Part shown: piece by piece, positions 24,422 through 34,814 of the stretch | Position numbering within the stretch: the first letter of the stretch is position 1 | Layout of the letters: each line of letters opens with the position of its first letter | From: Letharia columbiana | Lineage: Eukaryota; Ascomycota; Lecanoromycetes; Lecanorales; Parmeliaceae | Direction of reading: 5' to 3' | Length of the DNA: 64,000 nt | Assembly: GCF_014066305.1 (NCBI RefSeq) | Contig: NW_023501099.1 | Span: 1-64,000, forward strand | Position numbers and translations under genes: made by a program | Notes under the pieces: generated by a model | Told to the model about the DNA's origin: nothing | What the model saw: only the letters and a program-made list of their open reading frames with translations | The model's database searches: none

Positions 24422-25125
24422 TTACACTCGCTGATTGGAAAGCTCAAAACGATTTCGCCAATTCATAGCCCAGACGGTAGTCTCTGCGAGGTTCGAACTT
24501 TTAGAAAACTGCAGCGCTTGCAGCGCCCCTGTGATCGCTGCAATGGCTTCATCCTTCTGCCGGCGGGCCTCCTGAGGACTCAAATCCAGCCTAACATCAA
24601 CCTCTGCTCTTCTGCCTTTTAACACAGCTTGTTGGAGCATCACTTGCGTCACACATCCCGCAGTACCTCCATTACGGGCCCAAGAAGAAGCCTCGACCCC
24701 ATAGCATTCAGCAGCCTTCAGGTGCGACATCTTATCTTCTGCACTCATGGCCCGATGATAGCTCATTTCCATTTCGACGTTCATGAGTTGATAGTAAACT
24801 TGTGTGAAGCCTGCCGGATCTGGATTTGGTGACCTTCCTAGAACGCCTCTTGCAAATGCAAAGTGTGTCCGAGCGGTGACGAGGTTTTGCTCAAAGTTTC
24901 TATCTCTCTGTTTTAGAAAGCGTGTGCCTTGCTCCATGCTCTTGGCTACTTGTGGGAACCATGGGTTAGTGTGATATGACAGTGTGATCTGCAGGTACAC
25001 GCGTTGTTTTTGAAGGATAAGGACGACGCACTAAAATCTCTACAGAAATTCTGGCCCTCCAACTCTGCCAGATGGTTGTTCCGAGACTCTCCACTTTTCA
25101 CAGACCCGCCTAGCCGGCTTGGCAT
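24422..25125 (-). pseudogene. Unrecognised helical protein, frame broken near 25005
   Basis: From ATG 25125 the frame gives MPSRLGGSVKSGESRNN, then HLAELEGQNFC and FKNNA. It then continues one frame over as LQITLSYHTNPWFPQVAKS to the stop at 24422. The later ~185 residues are rich in Ala, Leu, Gln and Glu with a helical, TPR-like periodicity, but I do not recognise a family. The switch needs an indel near 25005, or a very small intron that I could not find. It lies on the same strand and downstream of the hydrolase gene, so it could once have been part of a longer protein. Confidence 0.45.
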
Positions 25126-25327
25126 GTCGAGATAAGATATTGTCGAGAGTACTCTCCTTAGCGGTAGCTAGAAGACCCTGTTGTGGACTACGGCTGATAT
25201 GCCGAGAATTCGACCGCGGTACGTCACTCAGCCACTGGCGGCTGTTGCTGCGACTTGAAGGATTAGATTATACTACAAAGTCAGAAGAATGTTAGGTACA
25301 GCTGATCACGGCCAGGATCCAAACCAG

Positions 25328-26613
25328 TCAATCCATGGTGACTGCATCGCCTCCAGGGGCGGCAACGGTGAGTATACCGTTTGCTTCTGTACGCCCTCCC
25401 TCGATGCGGTCCTTTATGATCTCTCGAATAGTAAATTTGACCTTCTTGTAGTCGTTTTCCTTATCGCTGGTAAACTTAACCATATCGTAATGGTTTGCAT
25501 GCATGTGGTACTCCTTTTCATGCCAGCCGATGATCGCAGAGTCTTTTTCCACGATCCTGCCAACTTTCGGATATCCGACGTCTTCGACGAATGTGTATAC
25601 GCCGAAGTGCTCCAGGATATCCCTGAAACTGTCTTGCAGTCTTTCGAGAACCTCGGATCCTCGCTTCAGAGTGTTGAGGCCTCTTTAGAATGTGTCAAAA
25701 TATCAGGTATGGTAGAATAAGTAGTGTGTAGCTTGCATAAATTATTCTATCTCAGAGCTCCCCTGGGCCAGTATTTGTACCCCTCACAAATTAGGTGGTT
25801 GTTCCAACAGGTGGCTGGTAGGAGGCTGGGAACCTTATTTCGACAGAATAATCCTTTTTTAAAAACCACGCCAGTGGTAGCAGTGGCTGCCCATTTTGCC
25901 TTGTCCGCACCCCGATGAGGTGTTCCTGCGAATAGCACACCCTTTGTGGAAGATTTTATTGCAGCAAGGCGCTTATCGACGCTTTCACGAGCTTCCTTGA
26001 CTCCTTCGCGGTATGACATAAACAGGGCCTAGGAGTTTTCCACATCGATCAGCAATCTTGCCTCTGCACCAACTCGACTATTAAGACCCACATCTTTAAC
26101 AACCAAGCCTCCCAAGCTGTGAGAAACAAAGATTATCGGCCTAGAAATCTGCGTTTATCAGCTCGCGTTTAATAGCGTGTGCGAAAGCCATAGGTAGTAG
26201 AAGAAGACTTTGACCACATACCTGATACTCCTCAAACCGCTCCTGCACAAGATCCCTATCCAGATCTTTCGCCAGATCCTGCACGTTAGACCGTCCCACC
26301 GGCCCGAAGAACCGAACGACATCTGTATCGTAGCCCCACTGCACCCGTAACGTCAGCATCGGCGAACGCCCGCACAGTCCACGGCCCAACTCCCGCCCAA
26401 GATCCTCGCCGTCGGAAAGTCCAGCGCGAGTACCGTCCGCCCCCACAGGACGCCGTCTTTCGTCCACGTGCCGTACCTCGACCCACCCAGTCCGTGCACG
26501 AAGACGATGTCCACGATCGCATCTTCGTCGCTCGTGCCGGCGGGGGGAAAGAGGACGTCGAGGCCGAGGCCGTCGGGTGAGCCGTTGTGGAGGCTTCTGC
26601 TCCTGTTGAACAT
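25328..26613 (-). CDS. Alpha/beta-hydrolase of the SesB/NLR-effector type
   Basis: Five exons (26383-26613, 26222-26338, 26092-26148, 25788-26028, 25328-25680) join to a 332-aa frame from ATG 26613. Motifs: FVHGLGGS near the start, GYDTDVVRFFGP, the nucleophile elbow SHSLGGLVVKD, FAGTPHRGADKAKW, and the C-terminal EKDSAIIGW and ANHYDMVKF. This is the lipase-like fold found at the N-terminus of fungal NLR/STAND proteins (called SesB there) and in some stand-alone serine esterases. The first intron is only 44 bp, with a weak GTGGAC donor but a good GCTGAC branch site; it could instead mark an indel. The protein stops right after the hydrolase domain, and no nucleotide-binding domain follows. 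Activity on an ester or lipid is inferred. Confidence 0.6.
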
Positions 26614-27278
26614 TTGGCCGGGCCGGATTATTGTTGCGCGGTGGAGCGTCTGCAGTGACTGGCAAGGCAAGATTTTAGGCTTCGATATATGTATGTATGC
26701 AGTATAACAACGGCGTGCTGTGCACGAACTCGCCGTTCGGGTTTCGCTCCACAGTCCGCGGCGTACGAGAGATGGTGGGCGGTCGCGGCGGGGGATGCAG
26801 AATGGAGGAAGTTTACCAACGACCAGGCTGAAGAAGGCACCAGAAGGCAAGAGCTCAGGGGAGCGCAGAGGCAGGATCCTGTGAGGCTGAGGGATGCGGG
26901 CTGCAGGTTTGGCAAGTCTAGCGAAACGATAGGGCGTCGTGGGTTTTGCAGGACGCGCTGCGTGGTGCTAGCTGCATTAGTGTGTTTGTGTGTGTGTATG
27001 GGTGAGCTGCGGCTGATGGGTGATACAAGGGGTTGTGTATGCATGAGAGACGGTATTGGGGTAGATAATTCATTATGATGACTTCGTTGTTTGATGTTCT
27101 GATGTCCTACCATATCAATGTAGCAACCATCAGTCGGGGAATTGGGGTAGGTCGTGTGAGGGAGGTGCGGGGAAAAAAAAGAGTAACACCATTTTTAACA
27201 GCATGTTGACTTTATTGAGACTTGGTTTCCAGCACTTTGCACCCATTCACTCACTCACTCACTCACTCACTCACTCAC
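26614..27278. other. Intergenic with (TCAC)n
   Basis: No gene supported. A TCAC tetranucleotide run of about ten copies lies at roughly 27246-27285, overlapping the 3' end of the next minus-strand gene. Confidence 0.45.
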
Positions 27279-28019
27279 TCACTCATCCAAGGGAGACCGT
27301 ACATTAGCATGCTTCAACTCTACTGGCCCTTTCTTACACCACAGCGTCTGCTTGATCTTCTTCATTACCTTCACACGCGCGCTCGACTTTTCGAGACCCG
27401 CACTTCCACTCGTCACGTTCGAATCTTCCACCGCGCCATCCCAAACCCCAACTCCAGAACATCCCTCATCTCCCGAACCGGTCGACCTGACCTTCTTTCC
27501 AGTAGCCACCACCGCCGCGCCGATGCATTCGCAAGCTCTTCGCAGGCCGCGGGTAAACATGTTGCCCCCGCTGGGCCTTGACTTTCCTATCAAGCACTTC
27601 TCTTCGCTTTCAAGGTCGCTGATGGACACCAAATTCTCCGAAGAAGCTGACCATGCTGAGCTCCATAGCCGTTCCTCAGCTCGACATGCTAGCAACGTCT
27701 GATCCTCCTCTTCTGCAAACAGTGGAGGTGCCAATGGAGGCTTCGGCGTCAGAGTGATGGTGCGGAGCTTTCCTCGAGCGTGGGAGCGCGATTCTGATGG
27801 GCTGAAATAGCCGGAATCGCGCGTGACGGAGCGGGGAGGGGAGAGCGAGCTCTGTTGTCGGACTGTGGTGCACATCAGGTCCAGATGCTCGTCGGAGTGG
27901 TCATGGTCTGCCCGGTAAGGGTGAGGTGGTTCCATCGTTAGGGGAAAAGTGGTGAACATGAGGTTCAGATGCTCGTCGGAGTGGTCGTGGTCTGCCCAGT
28001 AAGGGTGTGGAGACTCCAT
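27279..28019 (-). CDS. Hypothetical protein with duplicated N-terminus
   Basis: No family recognised. From ATG 28019 the protein has 246 aa; the frame is open upstream, but the more N-terminal Met choices give unlikely sequence. The first ~55 residues are a tandem duplication: ESPHPYWADHDHSDEHLNLM is followed by EPPHPYRADHDHSDEHLDLM. The rest is Ser/Arg-rich with a SGYFSPSESRSHA segment and a basic C-terminus (ARVKVMKKIKQTLWCKKG). No signal peptide or membrane segment. Likely a species- or genus-restricted intracellular protein. Confidence 0.45.
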   Translation of the reverse strand: MESPHPYWADHDHSDEHLNLMFTTFPLTMEPPHPYRADHDHSDEHLDLMCTTVRQQSSLSPPRSVTRDSGYFSPSESRSHARGKLRTITLTPKPPLAPPLFAEEEDQTLLACRAEERLWSSAWSASSENLVSISDLESEEKCLIGKSRPSGGNMFTRGLRRACECIGAAVVATGKKVRSTGSGDEGCSGVGVWDGAVEDSNVTSGSAGLEKSSARVKVMKKIKQTLWCKKGPVELKHANVRSPLDE

Positions 28020-29299
28020 TGCTTGGGAATCAAAGGTGATGGGGAGGTTAGGGGAAGTTGGTAGATAGATGGAATGGACATGATTGGGGCAAAAGCAAGA
28101 GTCATCTTTGTAGGTATGAAAATTTGAATATATTAAAATGGAATATAATGAGAATATTTCTAACACGGGCTTAGCAGCCAAGAAGTTTGAGCAAGTAGAT
28201 TTTGCAGAGAAGACGATATGTTTCCTACCGATTCTTTATCCCTTGCATGTACTGTGATGAAGCCTGGACAACATTGTCTGAAATTTCCGAATCTTTATTT
28301 ATTTAATCGTACTTCGAGTCACGAAAAGCAAATGATCGCAGGGCGAAAGGATAAACATGCCATTCTACCTTCAAACAGTTAAATGATCGAGGAAACTAAC
28401 AACACATTTGAAGAACTGTTGAGCAAAGGATGAAGAACTGGGAAGGAACGTCGAATGTGGGATTTTGGGGACAGTAGAAGATATCCCCCTCACTTTTCAC
28501 AGACCGGTCACACATATTCGTCGTAGAGTCTTTTCCATGGAGCAGTTCCATGGAGCAGTTCCATGATTAGACACAGAACTTTCGCGCCTACCATCCAAGC
28601 TCACCGACTACTCTGCAGAGTAATGAAGAAGTCGACGATGTGAAGAGATAATCCGAAGTATCTTTATGCTTTTATGCACCCTTATCCTTGTGCATGAATA
28701 TTTACCCGAGATTTGTCCGCCACAATATTCCAACGGCTGCCCATTTTCCCCGCACGAGACCACCCATCATTATTGGGCGCACTTGTCAACGCGAAGGGAG
28801 GGGCTTATGGGATAGCAGCAGTCGATTGTATATAGATCCATCTACCTCGATAACAATATCTCTATCAACATAGAATTACCCATGTCCGTCCCATGCGTTC
28901 GTTTCGCTCACCGAGGACACGGCCTGTGAACAGCATCAGGTAATTCCCGAGGCGGCATCGATTATTTTCGTTATTGGCCAGGTGGGCTCTGCGGGGCAGG
29001 GCCTTCCCAAGTACGTTGCAGCACGCCTCCACCGTTTTCCTTTTCCTCTGGTCCGGGACTCTCGGATACCAGCAGGGTCTCATCTCGTTTCACAGCTGCG
29101 GGCATGGGCCATGGACCGGAGTAATCATGAGGGAATGCTGACAGCGAATATCAGCAAACACCAACACCGAATCCATTGAGAGTCTCCCGATTGACCCCCC
29201 CACACTCCCCAACAAGCCCTCGAACAAGCCCTCCCCCTCTCCTCCACCTCCCTACAAATCACACATCCACCCCCCCATCTCCACTCCATAGCCATCACA
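28020..29299. other. Intergenic, no gene seen
   Basis: Contains a small direct repeat of TTCCATGGAGCAG near 28535-28565 and C-rich 5' leader sequence just before the carrier gene. No other feature was seen. Confidence 0.4.
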
Positions 29300-30379
29300 A
29301 TGTCCAAAGCCGTAGATGCCGCCAAATCCGCCTCCAACAAAACCACCTCCGCCCTCTCCAAACCGGCCTCCGAAACCTCCCCCGTCGCCGCGTCCATCCT
29401 CCACCAACCCTACACCCGCGCCGCCCTCCCCTTCGCAAACGGCGGCCTAGCCGGCATGACGGCCACCACCTGCATCCAACCCATCGACATGATCAAAGTA
29501 CGGCTGCAATTAGCCGGCGAAGGGATAAAAACGGGTCCTCGTGCGACACCGCTGTCCGTGACGAAGGACATCATAGCCCAAGGCAAGGTGATGGATCTAT
29601 ACACGGGCCTGAGCGCGGGACTGTTGCGGCAAGCGGTGTACACGACCGCGAGGCTCGGGTTCTTCGACACGTTCATGACGGCGCTGAAGGCCAGGGCGGA
29701 GACCAAGGGGCAGGGCATCGGCTTCAAGGAGAGAGCGGGCGCGGGGCTGACGGCGGGCGGGTTGGCGGCCATGGCGGGGAATCCGGCGGACCTGGCTCTC
29801 ATACGGATGCAGAGTGACGGGCTCAAACCGAAGGAGATGCGGGCGAATTACAAAGGCGTCTTAGACGCCCTGACGCGGATAACAAAGACCGAGGGCGTAT
29901 ATGCACTCTGGGCAGGTGCGAGCCCGACGGTAGTGAGGGCTATGGCGTTGAATTTTGGGCAATTGGCGTTCTTCTCCGAGGCAAAGACGCAGTTGAAGGC
30001 AAAGACGCAATTGTCGATGCAGACGCAGACACTGACGGCGAGTGCGATTGCGGGATTCTTTGCTAGCTTTTTCTCACTGCCGTTTGATTTTGTGAAGACG
30101 AGGTTGCAGAAGCAGCAAAAAGGGAAGGACGGGAAGGTACCGTATAGTGGGATGGCGGATTGTTTTCGGAAGGTGGCGAAGGAGGAGGGACTGTTGAGGT
30201 TTTATAGGGGGTTTGGGACGTATTATGTTAGGATTGCGCCGCATGCGTGAGTTACCCTGCCCTACCTTTTCCCTGCCATGGATATCTTTATGCACATTTG
30301 AAGCCACAAGTTGACCTTAGCCTCATATAGTATGATAACGCTGATTGTTGCTGATTGGCTTGGCGTCATCACCAAATGA
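29300..30379 (+). CDS. Mitochondrial oxoglutarate/malate (dicarboxylate)-type carrier
   Basis: Inner-mitochondrial-membrane exchanger of the SLC25 family, closest in motif to the 2-oxoglutarate/malate carrier that feeds the malate-aspartate shuttle. Two exons (29300-30246 and 30331-30379) with an 84-bp intron give 331 aa. The short last exon restores the family ending APHAMITLIVADWLG; without splicing the frame stops at APHA. Three carrier repeats are visible with their signatures QPIDMIKVRLQ, NPADLALIRMQ and LPFDFVKTRLQ. GLSAGLLRQAVYTTARLG after repeat 1 is typical of the oxoglutarate carrier. The first ~40 residues are Ala/Ser/Lys-rich. No breaks. Confidence 0.9.
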
Positions 30380-30655
30380 TGGAATGGATATATGCGTCGA
30401 TTGCGATTAGCGTCGTTGGGTCTGGTCGGCGTTTTGTTATGACAGCTTCGAGAAACAACTGCAAGCGGCAAATGACTCAGCGTTGGAGCATTTGACCATA
30501 TGCGGATCTTTGTGGGTATCAATTTTTAGCAGCTCAAATGCACATAGGCATCTACATCCAAATGTCTTTCTGAGATATGAAGAGCTGATGCTTTTGCCGA
30601 ATGCTCCTCGAGCTCGTCTCCGTAAGAGCAGTCGTTTGTCTCAGAATCTCACATT

Positions 30656-32187
30656 CTATTCCTCCGCATCCTCATCCTCATCGTCGTCTTCGAGATCAAC
30701 AACTTGCGTTGCCGCGGAGCTGCTTGGTCTTCCCTGCCCCTCATTTACGAGCCCCTGTACTTGTGAATTTGGCACCATCGATACCTCTCTGCTCTTGTTT
30801 CTCAGCGCTTGGCTTCGTCGTTCGTTTTTGACTTGAGTTGTGCGGGTTCTTGCTGGCGAGCTACCGATCTCTTCAGGTCGGAGCCGCCCACTTGTCGGTG
30901 CTCTCACGTCATCGTCATCGGAGTCGTCCTGGATTTGAGCATTTTCGGCAGCTTGTATACGTTGAATTTTGCGGACAAGAACGGGGTTGGCCGCGACGTC
31001 GTCGGCTGTGAGCATCTGTGGCATAAGTGATTAGCGCTGAACCTGGAGAACGGGTGAATAGCAGCAATGTAAAGGGCAACTTACGACTGTGCACACGGGG
31101 CATTGCATGGCCTTCTTGCCACCTGCTCCTCGTCTACCACTTCCATCAACTCTTACGTCGCTGGCATCGATCATGCTCAATATGGCTTCTCTTTCGAAAC
31201 TATGGGGGCACTTGGTGCTCGTAACAGGATCTTTCATAGGTAGCAATGTGATCGGACACTTGGTGCTAATTCGCTCAGAAGCTACAGCCAGATCATCGTC
31301 ATTGCCAGCTGTTTGGCTGCCTGGTGCTGCCGCCGCTCCGCGCGTATTACGGTCAGACATATTCGCAGACTGATCAGAAAACCATGTGGATGAGTGTGGC
31401 ATTAGTGGTGCGTCGTCGCCCGGGAATTGAGCGTCATAGACGAGCTTCTTAAAGCCAACGTAGTCGTTGTTCTGCGCGTAGCTAGTGAGATGTAAGCAAG
31501 AAAATAGACTGTTAATTACCACAATTCACTCACCGAAAGGACATAGTCTCGTTCTGATATGTCGAATTTTGTTCTGCTACCTTTCGCTTGATGAAATCCA
31601 AAGCGCCTCCGTTCTCTCCAGCGGACTCGGTATCATCTTCGCTGTCTTCAGCGTCCGCGTCCCCACCTCGTCTTCGTCGGTTTGGTCTGAACTGACTCGC
31701 CCCAAGCGTGCTCTGGGTAGGCGCAATAGCACCTCGATTGTTCGCGACATTTGTCTCGAGTTCTCTGAGGGCCTTCTCAACGCCCTCTACTTCGAACTTT
31801 GCATCGATTATCTTGCGGACACCCGACTCCAATCTACCGGTCAATTCAATTGTCTGCTGCCGCTTCTCATCCATGGCCATCTCTTCTTCTTCATTGTCTT
31901 CCTGGGATCCCTGCTTCTCTCGTCTGGCCCGAGACTTCTCGTGTAGGGCAATCTGGGCTACCAAGCGATCGTTGATATCAACCGCTGCCCCTGCTAGGTG
32001 GTTGTTTGCGGCATTCAGCCGAGCTTTGAGAGAGTCGAGTTTGTGATTGCGAGGGAGGTCCTGGACGGCGCGTATGGCATTCTCGTTCAGAGGATGTCGG
32101 GGGAGGCTGGTATGTGGGAAGGGGGGTAGGTCCTGACCTTTGTCGATTGGAAGTTGCTGAAGGTCGAGATCTAGCTGAGGAGGCCAT
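30656..32187 (-). CDS. NSE2: NSE2/MMS21-type SP-RING SUMO E3 ligase
   Basis: Subunit of the SMC5/6 genome-stability complex that attaches SUMO to targets in the nucleus. Exons 31534 upward, 31085-31481 and 30656-31015 join through introns of 52 and 69 bp. The SP-RING is clear: KCPITLLPMKDPVTS, KCPHSFEREAI, QCPVCTV, then LTADDVAANPVLVRKIQR. The region before it is helical and charged (VAQIALHEKSRARREKQ). The C-terminal tail is acidic (LEDDDEDEDAEE). The 5' end is uncertain: the ATG at 32187 opens a fitting N-terminus (MASSARSRPSA to LPTYQPP), but the continuation (NENAIRAVQDL, then INDRLVAQI) is in another frame; the change falls at a run of C near 32100. Confidence 0.8.
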
Positions 32188-32990
32188 GGTCCGCTTTGGT
32201 TTTATGTAGTATTCGCAATGTACTTATTATTAGAGGGTATCGTGAGGAAGAATCGAAACGCGATCACTGACGCGAACATTTGAAGGATAAACTTCGGTGC
32301 TGATATAGCCCGCTAGTTCTCAAAGTGGTAAAGCGTTATTTGACAGTTTATCCATCTCGAAAATCAAGAGAATCTCGACGTCTCTCACTGTTTCTCAATT
32401 ATCGTCATTCATAAATCATACATTATACCTAACAAATAGTGAGGAAGTGGCGATCCTAACCCTACGACTCAGGAGCAATAATGAAACGGGCAATCAACTA
32501 ACCAATCAGTCAATGCAGAATTACGTCTGTTCACACCAAACAGGGCTCTGCAGTGATAATACTCGCTTGCATATGCATCCTAATCTTGATCCTGCAGCAT
32601 GCTTGCGTACGATGCCTTTTATCGAGATTAGCTGAGCCTGATATGGGCATCCCGTGTTGCGCCCTACGCAAGCCGCAACTCTATGCAGTCAGGAACCTAC
32701 TCAGCCTTGACTGCCTTACCTTAGCTTACCGTAAACAAAAGTCCCATGCAGAGGTCGGAGCCTGAAGACATCTTTCTCTGCTACAAATTGTGACTCTTCA
32801 AGACCACTTTACTCAACCTTTTGCTTCTGCATCGTAGTACTACAATTGAATCTTTCTTCTCCACAGCTTTGCGACATTTATCCAAGTTTCTGGACACGGG
32901 CGCTCAGTTGCAGGCGCTACAATACCTTGATGGTCTTGTGGTGAAAATCATCATCTAGTACTCGGCTGCCAGGTTTTAGTACTGTCCACC
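32188..32990. other. Intergenic between divergent genes
   Basis: Presumed promoter of the NSE2-like gene on one side. No feature recognised. Confidence 0.4.
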
Positions 32991-33862
32991 ATGGCAGAGG
33001 AGAGGCCGAAGCTCAGGTGAGCCACCATCCGGTTCAATCCAATTTTCGCTGATGAACCTTAGGCAAGAACTGTTTGGCTGGCAGATTTTCGTGGGTTCGT
33101 TATTGGCATCCAAGGTAACATATATTTACCGCCTATAGATGATCACAATTAGTGCGACTGTCGGGACCGGAATACTTCATGTGGCTGCCAGTCGTAGCCG
33201 TGAGAGGTTGTTACTCCATTGCAAAAGTTAGTATCGACATTCCGTGAGGAGACTTTGCTAAGCAGGTCGCAGCTTACTGTATTCATGAATGTCAACGCAA
33301 GCGTGAGCTGCCTCCCGGTATGAGCCTCACAATGCTTCGCTTTCATTCGATATTAAACGTGGTAAGTCCTATATTACCTTAGGCTATATCACGACTGAAA
33401 CGATCATGAAAGGACTTAAAAAGCACAAAGACGCTCTTGCCAAAAGAGTTGGCGAAAATGGTGGCCCCAATTTCAGTCGTCGTACAGAGGGCTGCAAGAC
33501 ATCAACACTTCTGGATCGATTTCAGCCTATTCCGGCCTGGTTCGGCTTCCTCGCGTGCCTCGTTATCGTCGTGGTGTTTCCTTCGGTGACTTGGTGGGCA
33601 CGCCGTTCAGTTTCCAAAAATTTGCGGTTGCGTACGGCTCGGTGAGCTCTGTTGTTCTCTTCGTTCGTAGAGCGGGCTCTGCTAGTTATCTGTTATGGGA
33701 CAGCTTCTGCTTCTCGGCGCACTTTTCCTAGTGTCCAAAATCGCTACAGGAAGATCATCTGTAAAGCTGGATGATAATCCCACGGTTTTCATGGAAGCTC
33801 TCCATGAGCTCACGTACATGAGCCAGGGCGACGACCTCAATCCACAGAATACGTCATTTTGA
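32991..33862 (+). pseudogene. Amino-acid permease relic lacking its middle
   Basis: The 5' part is spliced from small exons beginning MAEERPKLR, then QELFGWQIFVGSLLASK, then MITISATVGTGIL. These resemble the TM1 region of fungal APC-family permeases. The next recognisable sequence is already the C-terminal part: GLKKHKDALAKRV, LLDRFQPIPAWFGFLACLV, FPSVTWW, GTPFSFQKFAVAYGS, QLLLLGALFLVSKI and a hydrophilic tail ending at TGA 33862. About 400 residues (most transmembrane helices) are absent, and the last pieces need frame changes or introns. It cannot transport. The family call rests on the end motifs. Confidence 0.55.
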
Positions 33863-34814
33863 AGAGAGTAATGCAGTGGGTGTTTGACAGCGTCACTTTT
33901 ATCAAGCCAGGATCGCCATAGCGTTCAACTGCGCATGGGGAGCACAACAATGTGGAGAATGGTCACATAGCTTTGATGAACTTGAATGCTAGGCACGATG
34001 GGCCGAGATCAGCAGCAACAGATTAGACCTGATGTGCAACGAAGATGTTTTGCTCGAAGGTAACATGTCTGTAGATTATGAAGGTTCTCGGGCATTCGCA
34101 CGGTGTCATCTACTCGAGTGCCGAGATAATTTGCGGCTCGCAACGCGATGCTATCAATCTGGGTCCCAAGCCGGACTTGTGACTTGTGCAGCAAATAGTG
34201 ATGCCGAAGTCGAAATGATGGGCCAGCCTTGCTGGCCTGTTAGGGATCAGGCTGTTGGGTAACGAGTGTCTTATGGGGTGGTGATACAGTAAAATACGGT
34301 CGCCCAATCTTTGGCAGGATCGGCCTTGGTACTTGTATGCGTAGGTCGATTGGCAATGTCAGGGCACAAGTATTGCGTCACCAAAGTCTTAGCTTTATGC
34401 ATGATTTCAGCCACCTTACGCCCTGTCTCCCTGTTAATCAACAAGGCAGACACTTGGATGAGATTTACACAGGGCGCTGTCTTGGGCACTGACCAGCACC
34501 CCGGAACACGGTTGTACGTGTCGTGAATCATCAAATGAATTACATACTGCATTTGCAGCACACCACACGAGGTCAACGACTGACCGTTCATTCCAGTCTG
34601 CTACAAATGCCGGCAGTACTTTCACCAAAATGTCCCGAGGCTCCGACTTGATGTTGCCTCAACAGCATGATGCGCCCAGTATTGAGGCTATGCAGATTCG
34701 TATGCTAGACGGAATGTGTCACAGCGAAGACGCCTCGAAGAGGTTCATTGGCCAGCAGGAATTACATGCCATTTAGGCCGACCGTCGACTCCGTAAAATG
34801 TTCCCGACCCACGC
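33863..34814. other. Intergenic, no gene seen
   Basis: Only short frames without motifs. Confidence 0.35.

Noticed and set aside
27246..27285. Tetranucleotide repeat as a CRISPR-like or satellite array
   Set aside because: Simple microsatellite with no spacers; no CRISPR-like array exists in the window, as expected for a eukaryote.
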